Shown: in pieces, positions 44,391-56,285 of the stretch
How the letters are laid out: every line of letters begins with the position of its first letter
Position numbering within the stretch: the first letter of the stretch is position 1
Assembly: GCF_003265705.1 (NCBI RefSeq)
Contig: NW_020312859.1
Span: forward strand, 5,296,763-5,360,762
Reading direction: 5' to 3'
DNA length: 64,000 bases
From: Callorhinus ursinus
Taxonomy: Eukaryota > Chordata > Mammalia > Carnivora > Otariidae
Translations under genes and position numbers: made by a program
The notes under the pieces: generated by a model
What the model was told of the DNA's origin: nothing
The model's input: only the letters and a program-made list of their open reading frames with translations
Database searches by the model: none

Positions 44391-44402
44391 CTTTCATAAC
44401 TC

Positions 44403-44670
44403 GTAATAACCTGTGTCTGTGCTGAACAAATCATATCCCTCTGATCTGCCACCTAACCATTTTCTTTGATTAGGCTGGCATTAAACAGCCTTGGCATTCT
44501 CCTTATCAAAACGTTTGAAGACCAGAGAGTTGTTTCTAAATCAGATCACCTCAGTCTTCCTCCTCCTGGGGGCCGGAAATTGTAGAAGGTTTTTATTTTG
44601 AATTTTCTCTTGTGGTGGCCACTGAGAGGGTGGTGGGTGGCGATTTTTCTTTCTGTTGATGAAGTCTCTT
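44403..44670. other. Unclassified intronic-type sequence
   Basis: Nothing recognised. Confidence 0.3.
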
Positions 44671-44686
44671 GAAAGTGCTTTTAGAG

Positions 44687-44899
44687 GGACACCTGGGTGG
44701 CTCATTTGGTTAAGCGGCTGCCTTCCGCTCAGGTCGTGATCCCAGGGTCCTAGGACTGAGTCCCACTCTTGTTTTTGCTCTGCGGGGAGCCTGCTTCTCC
44801 CTCTGCCTGCTGCTCCCCATGCTTGTGCTTACTGTGTCTTTCTCTCCCTCTCTCTCTGACAAATAAATAAATAAAATCTTTAAAAAAAAAAAAAAGAAA
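44687..44899 (+). mobile_element. Can-SINE, full length
   Basis: Plus-strand copy with a perfect 16-bp TSD 'gaaagtgcttttagag' at 44671-44686 and 44900-44915. Confidence 0.95.
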
Positions 44900-44915
44900 G
44901 AAAGTGCTTTTAGAG

Positions 44916-45513
44916 AGTCACGCCTTAAATTTGTCAATTTGGAGACAGAACTCTTATTTGGACTGCTTTTGTTGTAATCTGCATTGGAATTCTGCGGTAG
45001 CAGATGAGGCTTGTTACGTACCTGATAACTGGAAGTTTTTGGTTTTCAAGGTAATGGTGTTTATTATAATGGTATTATAATGGTCTATGTCCTAGAGTCG
45101 CTGTTTGAAGACCCTTTTCCAGAGTTAGATCTTTAAAACTTCTAGGCTATTAAGAGAACTCATACAGAGTTGAATGAGATGTGTTCACTCACACCCACTC
45201 ATATTAGACCTAGGGTGATGTGAGGCAGGGATCTTGGGAAGTCCTGGCATACCCCAGATGTTTTCATCCTGCATCCCTGTTAATGCCAGTGCAGTTCCAT
45301 TGCCTTTCTGTTCCATCCTTTAGTGGTGGGCTGCTTGACTGTGAATTCCATTTTCCCAGGATGGTCTGGGTCAGGAGTAAGCATTTAAAAATCTTTGAAC
45401 AACAGTCAAAGGTAGTGTGCATTGTGGCTCGAATTTGTTTATATTAATGGAATATTTGTGTTGTCTTTGACTGACTTAGCTGTTTACTGAGGAACGAGGT
45501 TCTTTTAACAGAT
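44916..45513. other. Unclassified intronic-type sequence
   Basis: No repeat or exon recognised. Confidence 0.35.
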
Positions 45514-45530
45514 TTTATGGAGTCATTGTT

Positions 45531-45556
45531 TAACCAACTGAGCCACCCAGGCACCC
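45531..45556 (-). mobile_element. 26-bp Can-SINE head with perfect TSD and no tail
   Basis: A perfect 17-bp TSD 'tttatggagtcattgtt' (45514-45530 and 45557-45573) flanks only 26 bp. These are the first 26 nt of a Can-SINE (GGGTGCCTGGGTGGCTCAGT onward) in antisense. The body and poly(A) are absent. Ordinary 5' truncation removes the head and keeps the tail, so this is the reverse of expectation. Confidence 0.92.
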
Positions 45557-45573
45557 TTTATGGAGTCATTGTT

Positions 45574-46349
45574 GATTCATTTAACAAGGAGTAAGTTCAT
45601 TGTTTGAAATGGGTCATAGTTCAAAAGTGTACCTAGCATTTTAGTTACTTTTGAAGAAACAGGACTGTTCTTAAAACTTTCTCTCTTTAAGCCAGTAAAC
45701 AGTGTTTCTTATACCCCCAGCAAATTAAATGTTTTAACTTTTCAATTTTTTATATTTTGTTTTCTTTCTCTCTTCTACCATTTCATTCTACTCTAATCTT
45801 AGATTTGACTCTGTCCACTCTTTTTTTCTTTTTGTGGTTTGTGACATTTTTCTTTTTTACAAATTAGGTCCATAATACTATTCTAGAAAAGTGTTTTTTA
45901 ACCATAAAAGTGCTGATGGTACTCAAAAGCTCAGGTTATAGAAAATCTGGGGCCACTGGATGGACAGCAGACTGACTTGAAATTCTGTGTACCTTGGTAG
46001 AGTGGTGTGCATGTTCTATTGGCATCTTCCATCTGTGGAAATCCTTGAGCATTTGCTGCCATATTTTCTAGCCGTGTCTCAACTTTCTTAAGAGGTTTTT
46101 GTTTTTTTTTTTTTAACCCCCCCCTTTAATTAGAAATATTTCAACAAAACAATTCAGATGTTTTCTGACCTCTTAAAGGGGAGAAGGGAGAGATGGAATC
46201 CATAGGTTACATTGCACTGGGGATTAGGAGCTCCCAGTGTAGCCTGTCAGTGCTCCTAGAGAATTTTCTTAATCCTTGTGTTTTAGTTAGATCCTTTTAA
46301 TTGCAAGGAACAGAGATTTAGGCCAAGTTAGAAAAGTGGTGTGAAACGG
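45574..46349. other. Unclassified intronic-type sequence
   Basis: AT-rich, with T- and C-runs at 46107-46125. No repeat family or exon recognised. Confidence 0.35.
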
Positions 46350-46786
46350 TGTAGTAGATTGAGTCATTGGCCCCACTTATTCACTCTTCTGTAGTAGTAT
46401 TTTACATTCATACCCTTGCCATAATTCGTGGATGGAATTATATCCCTATCCCTTGATTTTAGGGTTGGCTGTATGACTTGCTTTTGCCCAATGGCATGTT
46501 AGTAGACATGAAAGCACCAGGTTTGCAGCAGGTCTGTGTTGATAGGCTTGTCCTCTCATGCCTTTGCCATCACCAGGAGAACAACCCTGAGTAGCTATAG
46601 CCTCTTCAGCGTAGACCTCAGAGTGAGACAGTAGAACAGGGCCACCCCAGCAGACCCGTAGTTTAAAGCAGAGTCAACCCAACTCACATGCCTGAGATTA
46701 AAGTTAAATGCTTATTGTTTTATGCTACCAAGATTTTGTGGTCTGTTGTTGTGCAGCATTATTTTGGCAATAGATGACTAATACAG
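46350..46786 (+). mobile_element. MLT1-type MaLR solo LTR
   Basis: 'ggttggctgtatgacttgct', 'gcccaatggcatgttagtag', 'aaatgcttattgttttatgc', 'caatagatgactaataca' are an MLT1-type LTR in sense orientation with recognisable 3' end. No internal provirus. Confidence 0.75.
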
Positions 46787-47479
46787 TCATCCTGCTGGAT
46801 CCAGGACAGCTCCAGGGTCTTTAGTGACCATCTCTCTTGGATGGTCTCTCCTAGTACTTTACCATTTACAGGACTCCCAGTGAATCTGCCCCACTCTTCT
46901 CTTCCCACCCACTGGCTTCCTCATTCTACCTTACTGCTTTTCTTTACTTTATAGTTTCTGTTTACGTATATGTTATGTTCTCTCTTAATTTTCCCATGAC
47001 CAAGGTCCCTCTGGCTCCTCCAGGGTCTCAGTCTCATGATTTCTCAACTTCTACTCCTATTGCTTAATACCTTATTCTTTAGATTTCAGATTTGAGAGGA
47101 AATCAGTTTTGCCTTGTAGGGTTTTTCCCTACCCCAGAAATGTCATGTCCTCACTTGTTGGCCTCTTTAGGAATTGGCTGCCCTTGGGTTAGGGGTCTGC
47201 CTCTGGTCCAGTTAGATGTGTCTGGGGGTATGTTGCGAGGAGGAATGTGTCTGAAATATGTAGGCACCTAGTACTTGCCTTACTAACAGAGGCTGTGAAT
47301 GTGTGGAAGACTTAGTGATAAGATAAATCTTTTATCCAGTGTTGTATGTCATCTGGGGATTTTAGTGAGTGTTAAAGCTTGTCAGTTCCTGGGCTCATCA
47401 ATTCACCCGAGGGGAAGCTTTTAACTTGGCTCTTGAAAGCTTTTAATTTTCTGGGGCTGCATTCCATTTTTCAGTTTCC
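46787..47479. other. Unclassified intronic-type sequence
   Basis: No repeat or exon recognised. Confidence 0.35.
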
Positions 47480-48389
47480 TAGTTCTAAGATATCAACCTT
47501 ATAGCATGAATTCTCAGGATGAATTTAAGGGAAATGTGAGAAAAGAGATCATCTACTGGAAAAAGCTGACTCATGCGAAACCTTACAGAGTTGAGAAGCA
47601 AATAAGTCCACCTATTCTGAAGTTCTGAATTTGCTGGTTCTTGAAGCTTTTTTGTAGATTCTTTGGGATTTTCTCCATTGATAGTTATGTCAAGTGCAAA
47701 TAAAGACAATTTTATTTCTTCTTGTTTAATCTGTATACCTTCTTTTTCTTATCTTATTGCATTGGCTAGGACACTGGTATGATGTTGAATAGATGTGATG
47801 AGATTAGACATCCTTGCTTTGTTCCTGAGTTTAGGGGAAATGATACAGTTCCATTTACTGTAGGTTTTTTCATCAGTGCCTTTTATGCGGGTGAGGAAGT
47901 TCCCTTTTATTCTGAGTTTGCTGAGAGTTTTTATCAAAAGTGGATGTCAGATTTTGTCAGATATTTTTTGTGTTATCTGTTGAGATGATCCTGTAAGTTT
48001 TTTTCTTTAGCCTATTGATACAGTGAATTACATTAATTGATTTTTGAATGTTGAATCCTTCTTGTAGAACACGATAAATCCCACTTGGTCTTGATGTAGT
48101 ATCCTTTTCATCTATTGCTGTATTCAATTCATGCTAGTATTTTGTTAAGAATTTTAATGTCTTTGTTTTGATTTTTATGTTTGCCTTGTTTCTTGTATTA
48201 CTAGATTTGGTGTCAGTGTAATGTGGCCTCATAAAATGAGATAGGAGGGGTTCCCTCCTCTTGTGTTTTCTGGAAGAGTATATGTAAAATCGGTGTAATT
48301 TCTTCTTAAATATTTAATAAAGTTCACCACTGAAACTTTCTGGGCCTAGAGTTTTCTTTGTTCAGAGGTTTTTTGTTTTTGCCTTTTTT

Positions 48390-48556
48390 TTTTAAGATTT
48401 TATTTCAGAGAGAGAGCAAGCGCGAGTGGGGTGGAGGGGCAAAGGGAGAGGGAAAAACAGACTCTCCCTTGAGCAGGGAACCCAACGCAGGGACCCTGAG
48501 ATCATGACCTGGGCCAAAGGCAGATGCTTAACCGACTGAGCCACCCAGGTGCCCCT
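48390..48556 (-). mobile_element. Can-SINE, shortened
   Basis: Antisense copy within the L1. About 25 bp of the middle are missing ('caacgcagggaccctgag'). TSD unclear. Confidence 0.9.
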
Positions 48557-48719
48557 GTTGAATGGTTTTTAACTGTAAATTCAATATCTTTAATAGATGA
48601 AGGGCTATTTAGATTCTCTATTTCTTCTTAAGTGAGTTTTGCTAGTTTGTGTCTTTTGAGGAACTTATCTGATTGATCTAAGTTATGCACATGTATAGGC
48701 ATAAAGTTAATATCCTTTT

Positions 48720-48890
48720 TTCTTTTTTTTTTTTTTTTTTTTGATTAGAGGGGGAGGGGAGAGTATCTGAAGCAGGCTCCACGCCCAGCATGGAGCCCAA
48801 CACCAGGCTCGGTCTCACAACCCTGAGATCATGACCTGAGCCAAAATCAAGAGTCGGACACTTAACCAACTGAGCCCCCCCGATGTGCCA
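48720..48890 (-). mobile_element. Can-SINE, diverged
   Basis: Antisense copy with an extended poly(T) (48727-48742). Flanks 'agttaatatcctttt' (48705-48719) and 'cattattatcctttt' (48892-48906) form an aged TSD. The head has mutated to 'ccccccgatgtgcc'. Confidence 0.88.
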
Positions 48891-50018
48891 AACATTATTA
48901 TCCTTTTAATGTATGTAGGCTTCCTAGAGATGTCTCCTTTTTGAGTCTTGATATTGGTAATTTGTGTCTTTTGTCTTTTTTCGTGATCATTCTGGTTAGA
49001 GGTTTATCAATTTTATTGATCTTTTTTAAAGACCTGGCTTTTGGTTTCACTAATTTTTCTCTTATTTTTTTTGTTCTCAGTTTCATTGATTTTCATTTTC
49101 TATTATTTCTTTCCTTTTACTTGCTTTGGATTTACCTTGGTCTCCCTTTTTAGTTTCTTAAGGTAGAAGTTTAATTTGTCAGAGGGCTTTTTCTTCTTTT
49201 ATAATAATTTTTTAATGCTATAAACATTCCTCTATGCACTGCTTCAGCTGCATTCCATAAATTTTCACATATTATATTTTGATGTTCCTTCAATTCAAAA
49301 TATTTTCTAATTTCCCTTGTTACTTCCTTTTTTACCCAGGGTGGTTTAGAAGTGTGTTTTATTTCCAAATATTTGTGGACTTTTCCAGATATCTTCTTAT
49401 TAATGATTTCAAATTTAATTACTTTGTGGTCAGAGAATATACTTTGGTGTAATTTCAGTTCTTTTAAAGTTGTTGAGATTTGTTTTATGGCCAAGAACAT
49501 AGAGTATATTGGTGAATGTCCCATGTGCACTTGAAAAGATTGTATATTAAAAAAATATATATTCTGCTCTTACAGGGTGGAGTATTCTCTAAATGTTAAT
49601 TAGGTCAAGTTGGTTGATAGCGTTATCTGTATCTTCTATATGCTTACAAGTTTTTTGTCCACTCGTTTTATGGATTATTGAAAGAGGAGTGTCAACTTTC
49701 ATATATATATATAATTGTATGTTAGGTATTTTATTTATTATATGTTATATATATTTCCTTTGAGTTTTCAGTTTTTGCTTCATGTGTTTTGAAGTTCTGC
49801 TGTCAGAGGCATATAAATTAAGGATTGTTATGTTTTCTTCATGAATTAACCCCTTTATCATTATGTGAATGGCTTTCTTTGTCTCTTTTAATATCCCGTC
49901 TGAAGTCTACTTTGATGTTAATGCAGTGTCTCTGGCTTTCTTTTGATTAATATTTGCACGGAATGTCTTTTTCCATCAGTTTACTTTTAATCTATCTATG
50001 TCTTTAAAGTGGGTTTCT

Positions 50019-50222
50019 GGGGCACCTGGGTGACTTCAGTCCGTTAAGCATCTGACTCTTGATTTGGGCTCAGGTCATGATCTCAGGGTTGTGAGATTGA
50101 GCCCCATGTTGGGCTCTGCACTCAGTGGGGAGTCTGCTTGAGATTCTCTCACCCCCTCTCTGCCCCTGCCCCTGTCTCTCTCTCTCTCTCTCTCAAATTA
50201 ATACATAAATCTTCAAAAAAAA
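50019..50222 (+). mobile_element. Can-SINE, long form
   Basis: Plus-strand copy in the L1, flanked by 'taaagtgggtttctgg' (50004) and 'taaagtggggtttatgg' (50223), an imperfect TSD. It has a pure (CT)n run in the body. Confidence 0.92.
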
Positions 50223-50762
50223 TAAAGTGGGGTTTATGGAAAGCATGTAACTGGGTCTTGTGTTAATCTGTGCCTTTTAATTGGGGTGTTTAAACCATTT
50301 ACATTTAACATCATTATTGATATGTTTGGAATTAAATCTATCATCTTGCTAGTTGATTTCTGTTTGCCCCATCTGACCTGTACCCCCTTTCTTCTCTTTA
50401 TTCCTCCTTTCAGATTGAGGGTTTTTATTTATATTTATTTATTTATTAATTTTTTCCCCTTAGATTGAGGGTTTTTAAAATTTCATTTTATCTTTACTAT
50501 CGGTGTATTCGTTATACCTCTTTAAAAAAGATTTAGTGGTAACCCTAGGGTTTACAATATTCATCATGGTCTCACTTCACATCATATACTAATTCATATT
50601 TCACTGACAGCATAAGATCCTCACAACACAGTATACTTCTGGAGTGTGATATTGTTGTCATACGTTTTAATTTGACATATTTTATAAATCCACAATACAC
50701 TTAATATTTTTGCTTTGACATTTATTTTTTAGAATGATTAAAAATGTGGAAAAAAGGCCATT

Positions 50763-50938
50763 AAAAAAAAGATATATTTATTTATTTGAGGGGCAGGCAG
50801 AGGGAGTGGGAGAGAATCTTAAGCAAACTCCCTGCTGAGCAGGGAGCTGATATGGGTCTCCATCCCAAGACTCGAGATCATGACCTGAGACAAATCCAAA
50901 AGTCGGATGCTCAACCTACTGAGCCAGCCAGGCGCCCC
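50763..50938 (-). mobile_element. Can-SINE, long form
   Basis: Antisense copy, with an aged 16-bp TSD at 50747-50762 and 50939-50954. Confidence 0.92.
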
Positions 50939-51219
50939 TGGAAAAAGGGCGTTTTATATTTACTTCCCTTTTTATCATTTCTGGAACTGTTAACTTCTTT
51001 TTGTAGATCCTTATTTTTGTCTGGTATCATATGCCTTCTACTTGAAGAACTTCCTTCACCATTTCTTGTAGGGCAGGTGTGCAGATACTGGATTACCTCA
51101 GCTTTTGTTTGTCTGAAAAGCCATTGTTTTGCCTTCATTTTTGACATATTTTTGCTGACTATAGAATTCTGGGTCATGAAGGCCCCCTTCCCCTTTAATA
51201 ATTAAAAGATTTCATTCTA

Positions 51220-51338
51220 AGGGCACCTGGCTGGCTCAGTCGGAAGAGCATGCGACTCTCTCTTGATCTTGGGATTATGAGTTCAAGCCCCACATTGGGT
51301 GTAGAGATTATTGAAAAAAATAAACTTAAAAAAATAGT
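51220..51338 (+). mobile_element. Can-SINE, short tRNA-Lys-like form
   Basis: The head 'ggctggctcagtcggaagag' and 'gcatgcgactctc', then 'gttcaagccccacattgggt' closely resemble a tRNA-Lys, with A- and B-box matches. Flanks 'aaagatttcattc' and 'aagagatttcactc' form an imperfect TSD. Confidence 0.9.
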
Positions 51339-51994
51339 TTAAGAGATTTCACTCCATTATCTTCTGGATTGTATAAATTCTGATGACTGGTCTGCTGAAA
51401 ATGTAATTTTCTTCTTCAGAAGGTAATGTCTTTTCCCTCTGGCTGTAATTAAGATATTCACTTTGACTTTTAGCAGTTTAACTATGAAGTTTCCAGCTGT
51501 GTGTTGTTTTTTTTTTATGTTTATTTAGTTGCTTATTTGTTTATATTTGTCGGTAGGGTTCTCTAAGCTTCTTGGATCAGTGGTTTGATGACTTTAATTT
51601 TGGAAAGTTCTCAGCCACTTTTTCTTCAAATGTCCTTTCTGCCTTGTGTTCTTCCTCCCCTTTCTGGGACTCCAGTTACATGTATATGATCTCATTTGAT
51701 CATATCTGAAAGCTCTTCAATATTCTTTCTTTTGTGCACATGCCCCCTACACACTTCTTTTCTCTCTGTGTTACAGTTTGGGTGATTTCTAGTGATTTAT
51801 CTCCAAGTTCATTGATTCCTTCCTTGATTATGTTGAGTGTTAGGGTGAGCCCAACAAATTTTTCATCTCTGATAACTTAAGAAAAATGGCATCTCTTTTT
51901 GACTCTTTTGTACATAATCTGTCTTTCTGTTGAAATTTACAGTCTGTTCATGCATATTGTCTATTAAATTAACTTATTAATCATTGTTATTTTA

Positions 51995-52187
51995 TTTTTT
52001 TAAAGATTTTATTTATTTATTTGACAGAGAAAGACGGTGAGAGAGGGAACACAAGCAGGGGGAGTGGGAGAGGGAGAAGCAGGCCTCCTGCCGAGCAGAG
52101 AGCCCGACGTGGGTCTTGATCTCAGGACCCTGGGATCATGACCTGAGCCGAAGACAGAGGCTTAACGACTGAGCCACCCAGGTGCCC
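51995..52187 (-). mobile_element. Can-SINE, full length
   Basis: Antisense copy in the L1 with an imperfect TSD ('cattgttattttat' at 51982, 'cattgttgttttaa' at 52189). Confidence 0.93.
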
Positions 52188-52559
52188 ACATTGTTGTTTT
52201 AAACTCCCTTAGTTATAGCATCTGGGTCATCTCTCAGCCTGGTTCTCTTGATTGCTTTGTCTCCTCCCTCCCGTCCTCCTTGCTTTTTGTGTATCTTGTG
52301 ATTTTTGATCAACTGCCGGACATTAGTGTTAAGAGACTGAGGTGGACATTAAATATTGTTGTTGAGACTTCTTTTACATTAGGGGTAGGCTTTAGGGGAG
52401 AGAAATTGCCACATTTGTATGTATAGAATATTCAGGACCTGTTCCAGGACTAGGAACTTTATTTTTTTCAGTTAATGTAGAATTTTGCATTTTTATATCT
52501 TTTTCCTTTTATAGCATCCATTGGAGTTATCTTGTCAGGACTTCCCCTTGTAATTGCTT

Positions 52560-52725
52560 TCTCCTTTATTTTGGCTTGCACTGTATTTGAAATTCTTCCT
52601 TAGTTCTGTTGTTTTCCATACAAAGTGATATTTGTTAGCAAGTTTGTCTTCTCACTAGACTATAACTTCTTAAAAGTAGGCAGAGTGTCTTATTTATATT
52701 TGGATCTCTGTGGCCTTTTAACTAC
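52560..52725 (+). mobile_element. L2 LINE 3' end
   Basis: 'ctagactataacttcttaaa' and 'gtaggcagagtgtcttattt' then 'ggatctctgtggcc' match the L2 3' end in sense orientation. Confidence 0.55.
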
Positions 52726-52768
52726 ATTTTATATGTAAATCTTTTTCTGGTTAGAATTGAAATTATCG

Positions 52769-52982
52769 AGGGGCTCCTGGGTGGCTCAGCCAGTTAAGTG
52801 TCCAATTCTTCATTTTGGCTCAGGTCATGATCTGAGGATCATGAGATCGAACCCCACATTGGCTCCATGCTCACTGTGGAGTCTGCTTGAAATCCTCTAC
52901 CTCTCCCTCTCCCTTACTCATGCGCATGCACATGCACTCCATCTCTCTCTCAAATAAAATAAATAAAATGTAAAAAAAAATA
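52769..52982 (+). mobile_element. Can-SINE, long form, older subtype
   Basis: Plus-strand copy with 'agttaagtgtccaattcttc' head variant and body 'ctgcttgaaatcctctacct'. No clear TSD, so likely an older copy. It is the last SINE before a 5.8-kb SINE-free stretch. Confidence 0.9.
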
Positions 52983-54082
52983 ATGCAATAAATACTAGTT
53001 GGTGCATTCCAGTTTAATTATTATTAACAGTGCATGTGAGAAAGGCAAATCCAATTTTAAGTTCTTAGAAGCTAAGTTCTTTCAGCAGGAGGACTTTTAA
53101 TATTGTAAAACCATCTGTCACAGTGTGGATAAATATAACCACTTCTGTATTAATTAAGGAAATAACCTTTGGCATGAGTATTTACAGTAGAAAGGGAACA
53201 GAACTGAGTAGTTTCTACCTTACTAGCAATAATATATTCTTGTACCTTCTCTTTTATCCTAGGGACAATGTGCCCTATTCCTAGGGGAATAAGATGAATA
53301 CAGAAATAGATTTCCCAGATCAGCCTTCCCTGGGACCAAAGGCACTTTATCTTATAGCTCATTTTCAGTTATATATTAAAACTATATTCATCTTTAGGTA
53401 TTATTTATTGTTTGTTTTTACAGTGTCTTCTTCTTTACCACCATTATTGATCAAATTATGTTCAAATAGATATATAAAGCCCAGGGAGAATCATAGAAAG
53501 GTGATGGTAGCCTGGTGAGAGTTATTAAAAATATTTGGCAGACAGCTATTGGGAAAATATTGTTAAGGCTGGTATGGTACAATATTCTGGACTCACGGTT
53601 TTCCTTGCCTAACAAGAAGGGGTATAAAACACAGTTGTGGATCAAAGAGGATTATTCTTTGGGTACCCTTGGTGCCTATATCACTGAATCCCTTTATTAG
53701 GTTAGTAGTTTCCACATTTAGACAGTATCCTCTTCTGTAAATGCAGTACACTACTATATATGGGACAAGGATAATTATTCATATATTTTTCAAGTTTTGG
53801 AAGGAAATAGGTGATATATTTGACCCACAGATACGGTATAATTAGGTAATGTTTTAACTACTCTGATAGCAAGTGTGAGGTGATACTAACACAACATAAA
53901 CAGTGTTACAAGGAATGGGAGTGGGGAAGGGATTGGAGGAAGGGTGACTGAAATAACTTCTAACCACAGTGAATTTTTTTATAATACCAAATACTATTTT
54001 TTGAATTTGGAAAACAATATTTATTTATATGAATGTTGGAGAAACTAAAAAGTATAAAGAGACTAACTGCCATTAAAAAATA
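52983..54082. other. Unclassified intronic-type sequence
   Basis: 1.1 kb without a named repeat. Short frames on both strands are unsupported. Confidence 0.4.
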
Positions 54083-54406
54083 TGTTTGACCCTGAACAGT
54101 GCTAGAGTTAGGGGCCCCGACTCCTGAACATGCAAAAATCCATATATAACTTTTGACTCCCCAAAGACTTAACCAGTAATGGCCTACATTGACTGGAAGC
54201 CTTACCGATAAGTCAATTAACGTGTTTTATGTGTTACATGTGTTACATACTGTATTCTTACAATGAAGTGAGAGAAAAGAAGATGTAACTAAGAAAATCA
54301 CAAAGAAGAGAAAATATGTTTACAGTACTGAACTGTATTTATTGAAAAAGATATGTGTACATGTGGACCCACACGGTTCAAACCCGTGTTGTTCAAAGGT
54401 CGACTG
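54083..54406 (-). mobile_element. Tigger-type non-autonomous DNA transposon
   Basis: The right end reads 'acggttcaaacccgtgttgt' then 'tcaaaggtcgactg', followed by TA. The left end is 'gaccctgaacagtgctag' preceded by TA at 54081-54082. The inner 'aacttttgactccccaaag' and 'ggaagccttaccgataagtc' match a known mammalian Tigger MITE in antisense. No transposase. Confidence 0.8.
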
Positions 54407-54734
54407 TATGTATGTTTTGGTAGTTTCCTTGGACAATTTTTCTGAGTGAAGAGGCTGAAGAGTACATTTTGGTTTCAAGACATCTCCACACCTTGGTAAT
54501 GGAACATTGCCTAATGGAAAGCACACCCCCACGGGAATATTGTAGAATTTCTGCTGACAAAAGAAATCTGCCCAAAGTATCTCACATATTGTCTTTAGAG
54601 GCCACTACTGTCAGCCTTTTTTGTGTTTGTTTTACATATAGGCTTTCTGCAAGTTTTCATGCCTCATGGATGGATGGTGGCCAGACTTAGATTTCGTTAT
54701 GAATTCCTGTTCTTTCTTTCCCGTAACCTTTGAA
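54407..54734. other. Unclassified intronic-type sequence
   Basis: Nothing recognised. Confidence 0.35.
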
Positions 54735-55610
54735 AAATGTTTTATTATGGAAAATTTCAAATGTACACACAAGTAGAATAATACAACAAATTCTCATACC
54801 ATTCTTAATTTGTGTGTCCCTTCTCACTTTCTTTTTGACTTGTTTTAAAGAAAATCTCAGACAGCCTGTTATTTCATCTATAACTATTTTAGTGTTTATA
54901 TCTATTGGATATGGACTTTATAGAAAAGCACATTATCGTACTCAACAAATTTCTTAAAACCTAATTCCTTAATATTGTCTAATACTGAATCTCTTCCCTT
55001 GATTTTTCTCAAAAATGTCTTTTTACAAAAAAAAAATTAAAAAAAATGTCTTTTTACAGTTGACTCTTTGAATCAGGTCCAAATAAGTTCCACCTAATGC
55101 ATTTCATTGATATATCTCTTTAATCTTTTTAAATCTATAATACACTTTTTTTTTTTTTTGCTTATGCCATTTATTTATCGAAGAAACTGGGTTGTTCCCC
55201 TCCCCCACATTATGGATTTTGCTGACTGTGTCCTTGTGTTGTATAACATGTTATTCTTTTTCCATATTACCTGTAAACAGGTAGTTAGATTTGGGGACTT
55301 AACTATTTTTACAATCATTCATATTTTTTATTATTCATACGTAGGGTATTAAACTTCCTTTCACATTTGAAGACCACATTTGATTGTCCTACTTTGTATA
55401 CTAAGATTGATTGGTGGGCTCATGTTGGCCTAGCCCTTTGTTGTCCAGTGTTTTTCCCCCATTTGACCAACGAAATCCATGGGCTAACATTGTGACAGCC
55501 TACAGATTTCCAGGTCTGTTCACCTTCCAGCTAATGGTTTTAATTCATTTAATTCATTGCTGATTATGGCCTGCATCATTTATTTCACTATTGTTAACAT
55601 TTTAAGAAGA
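54735..55610 (-). mobile_element. L1M-type LINE fragment, antisense
   Basis: 'attatggaaaatttcaaatg', 'ttaaagaaaatctcagacag', 'gaatcaggtccaaataagtt', 'tggattttgctgactgtgtc' and 'acctgtaaacaggtagttag' follow the antisense order of an old L1 3' UTR for about 870 bp. A 15-bp A-rich insertion with its own duplication lies at 55027-55041. Confidence 0.8.
55011..55057. repeat. Poly(A)-only insertion with a 16-bp TSD
   Basis: 'aaaaatgtctttttac' occurs at 55011-55026 and again at 55042-55057, perfectly. Between them are 15 bases, all A except two T. Normal L1 lacks this duplication, so it is an insertion consisting of little more than a tail. Confidence 0.85.
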
Positions 55611-56049
55611 CTTGAAAAACTTGTAGAAAAGGAAAGGAAAATTTTTGATTAAGAACTTTAGAAAAAAACTGCAAATAAACTCTGAGGTATCTGGAAAATT
55701 AATTTATGCAAAGTATTTTTTTCTCTGATTATGGTTAATAAAAGAAATGTCATGTAGAAAAGAATGTTTAAAAGTTGTGTGTTTAGCTAAATTTACTACT
55801 AAGTAAATTTGTTTTTGAATAAGTTGTCCTTAAAAGGTTTTATGGGAACAGATTTTAAGTTAGATTCCTGCTTTTGGATTATTATGCATTTGTGAAATAT
55901 TTTTATCTACATTGGGCTTTGCTGCAAGGATAATAAAATTCTGAGATTACTTTGTTTGGGGATTATGGGTCATGAATCCACATAGGTCATTTGAATCCAT
56001 GTAGGTCATTTCTTCTCACTGTTGTGGTCACATTTTTTTTTGGTAGGTC
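55611..56049. other. Unclassified sequence with a small tandem duplication
   Basis: A 19-bp unit 'gaatccacataggtcattt' is repeated with two changes at about 55974-56011. Otherwise nothing recognised. Confidence 0.4.
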
Positions 56050-56285
56050 TACCTAGAAGACTGTTCTTTATAAAGTACTTTCTGTGTGTCAGAGACACAC
56101 TGTACTATTTAGTTTGTGTATACTAATTTATTTAATCTCTACATGATTATCATCCCTGTTTTACATATGAGGAAGATGAAGCAGAGAAATTAAGTGATTT
56201 GCCCTGGTCATACAACTAATGAATGGCAAGAGCCCAGATTTGGACCTAGATAGTTTGGTTGTAGAATTTATGCTCTTCTATAGCA
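56050..56285 (-). mobile_element. MIR SINE relic
   Basis: Antisense MIR: 'gtactttctgtgtgtcagag', 'aatttatttaatctctacat', 'agagaaattaagtgatttgc', 'cagatttggacctagatagt'. Confidence 0.82.

Larger units (their letters stand above)
47480..52480 (-). mobile_element. Decayed L1 LINE, ~5 kb, antisense
   Basis: Translated on the minus strand, several blocks read as L1 ORF2. At 49530-49171 'HMGHSPIYSMFLAIKQIST' and 'PWVKKEVTREIRKYFELKE' come from the endonuclease-to-RT linker. At 49086-48898 'KINKIDKPLTRMITKKDKR' and at 47937-47485 an RT block with 'SLFALDITI' follow, where the L1 catalytic FADD is changed to FALD. Frames are broken by stops and indels. The 5' portion (49540-52480) resembles the antisense upstream half of old L1M elements ('tttcttctggattgtataaa'-like series). 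Six Can-SINEs interrupt it (48390, 48720, 50019, 50763, 51220, 51995). It cannot be active. Confidence 0.85.

Noticed and set aside
51220..51338. tRNA-Lys-like sequences with A and B boxes
   Set aside because: They are Can-SINE heads: flanked by SINE tails and TSDs, with mismatched acceptor stems, so not functional tRNA genes.
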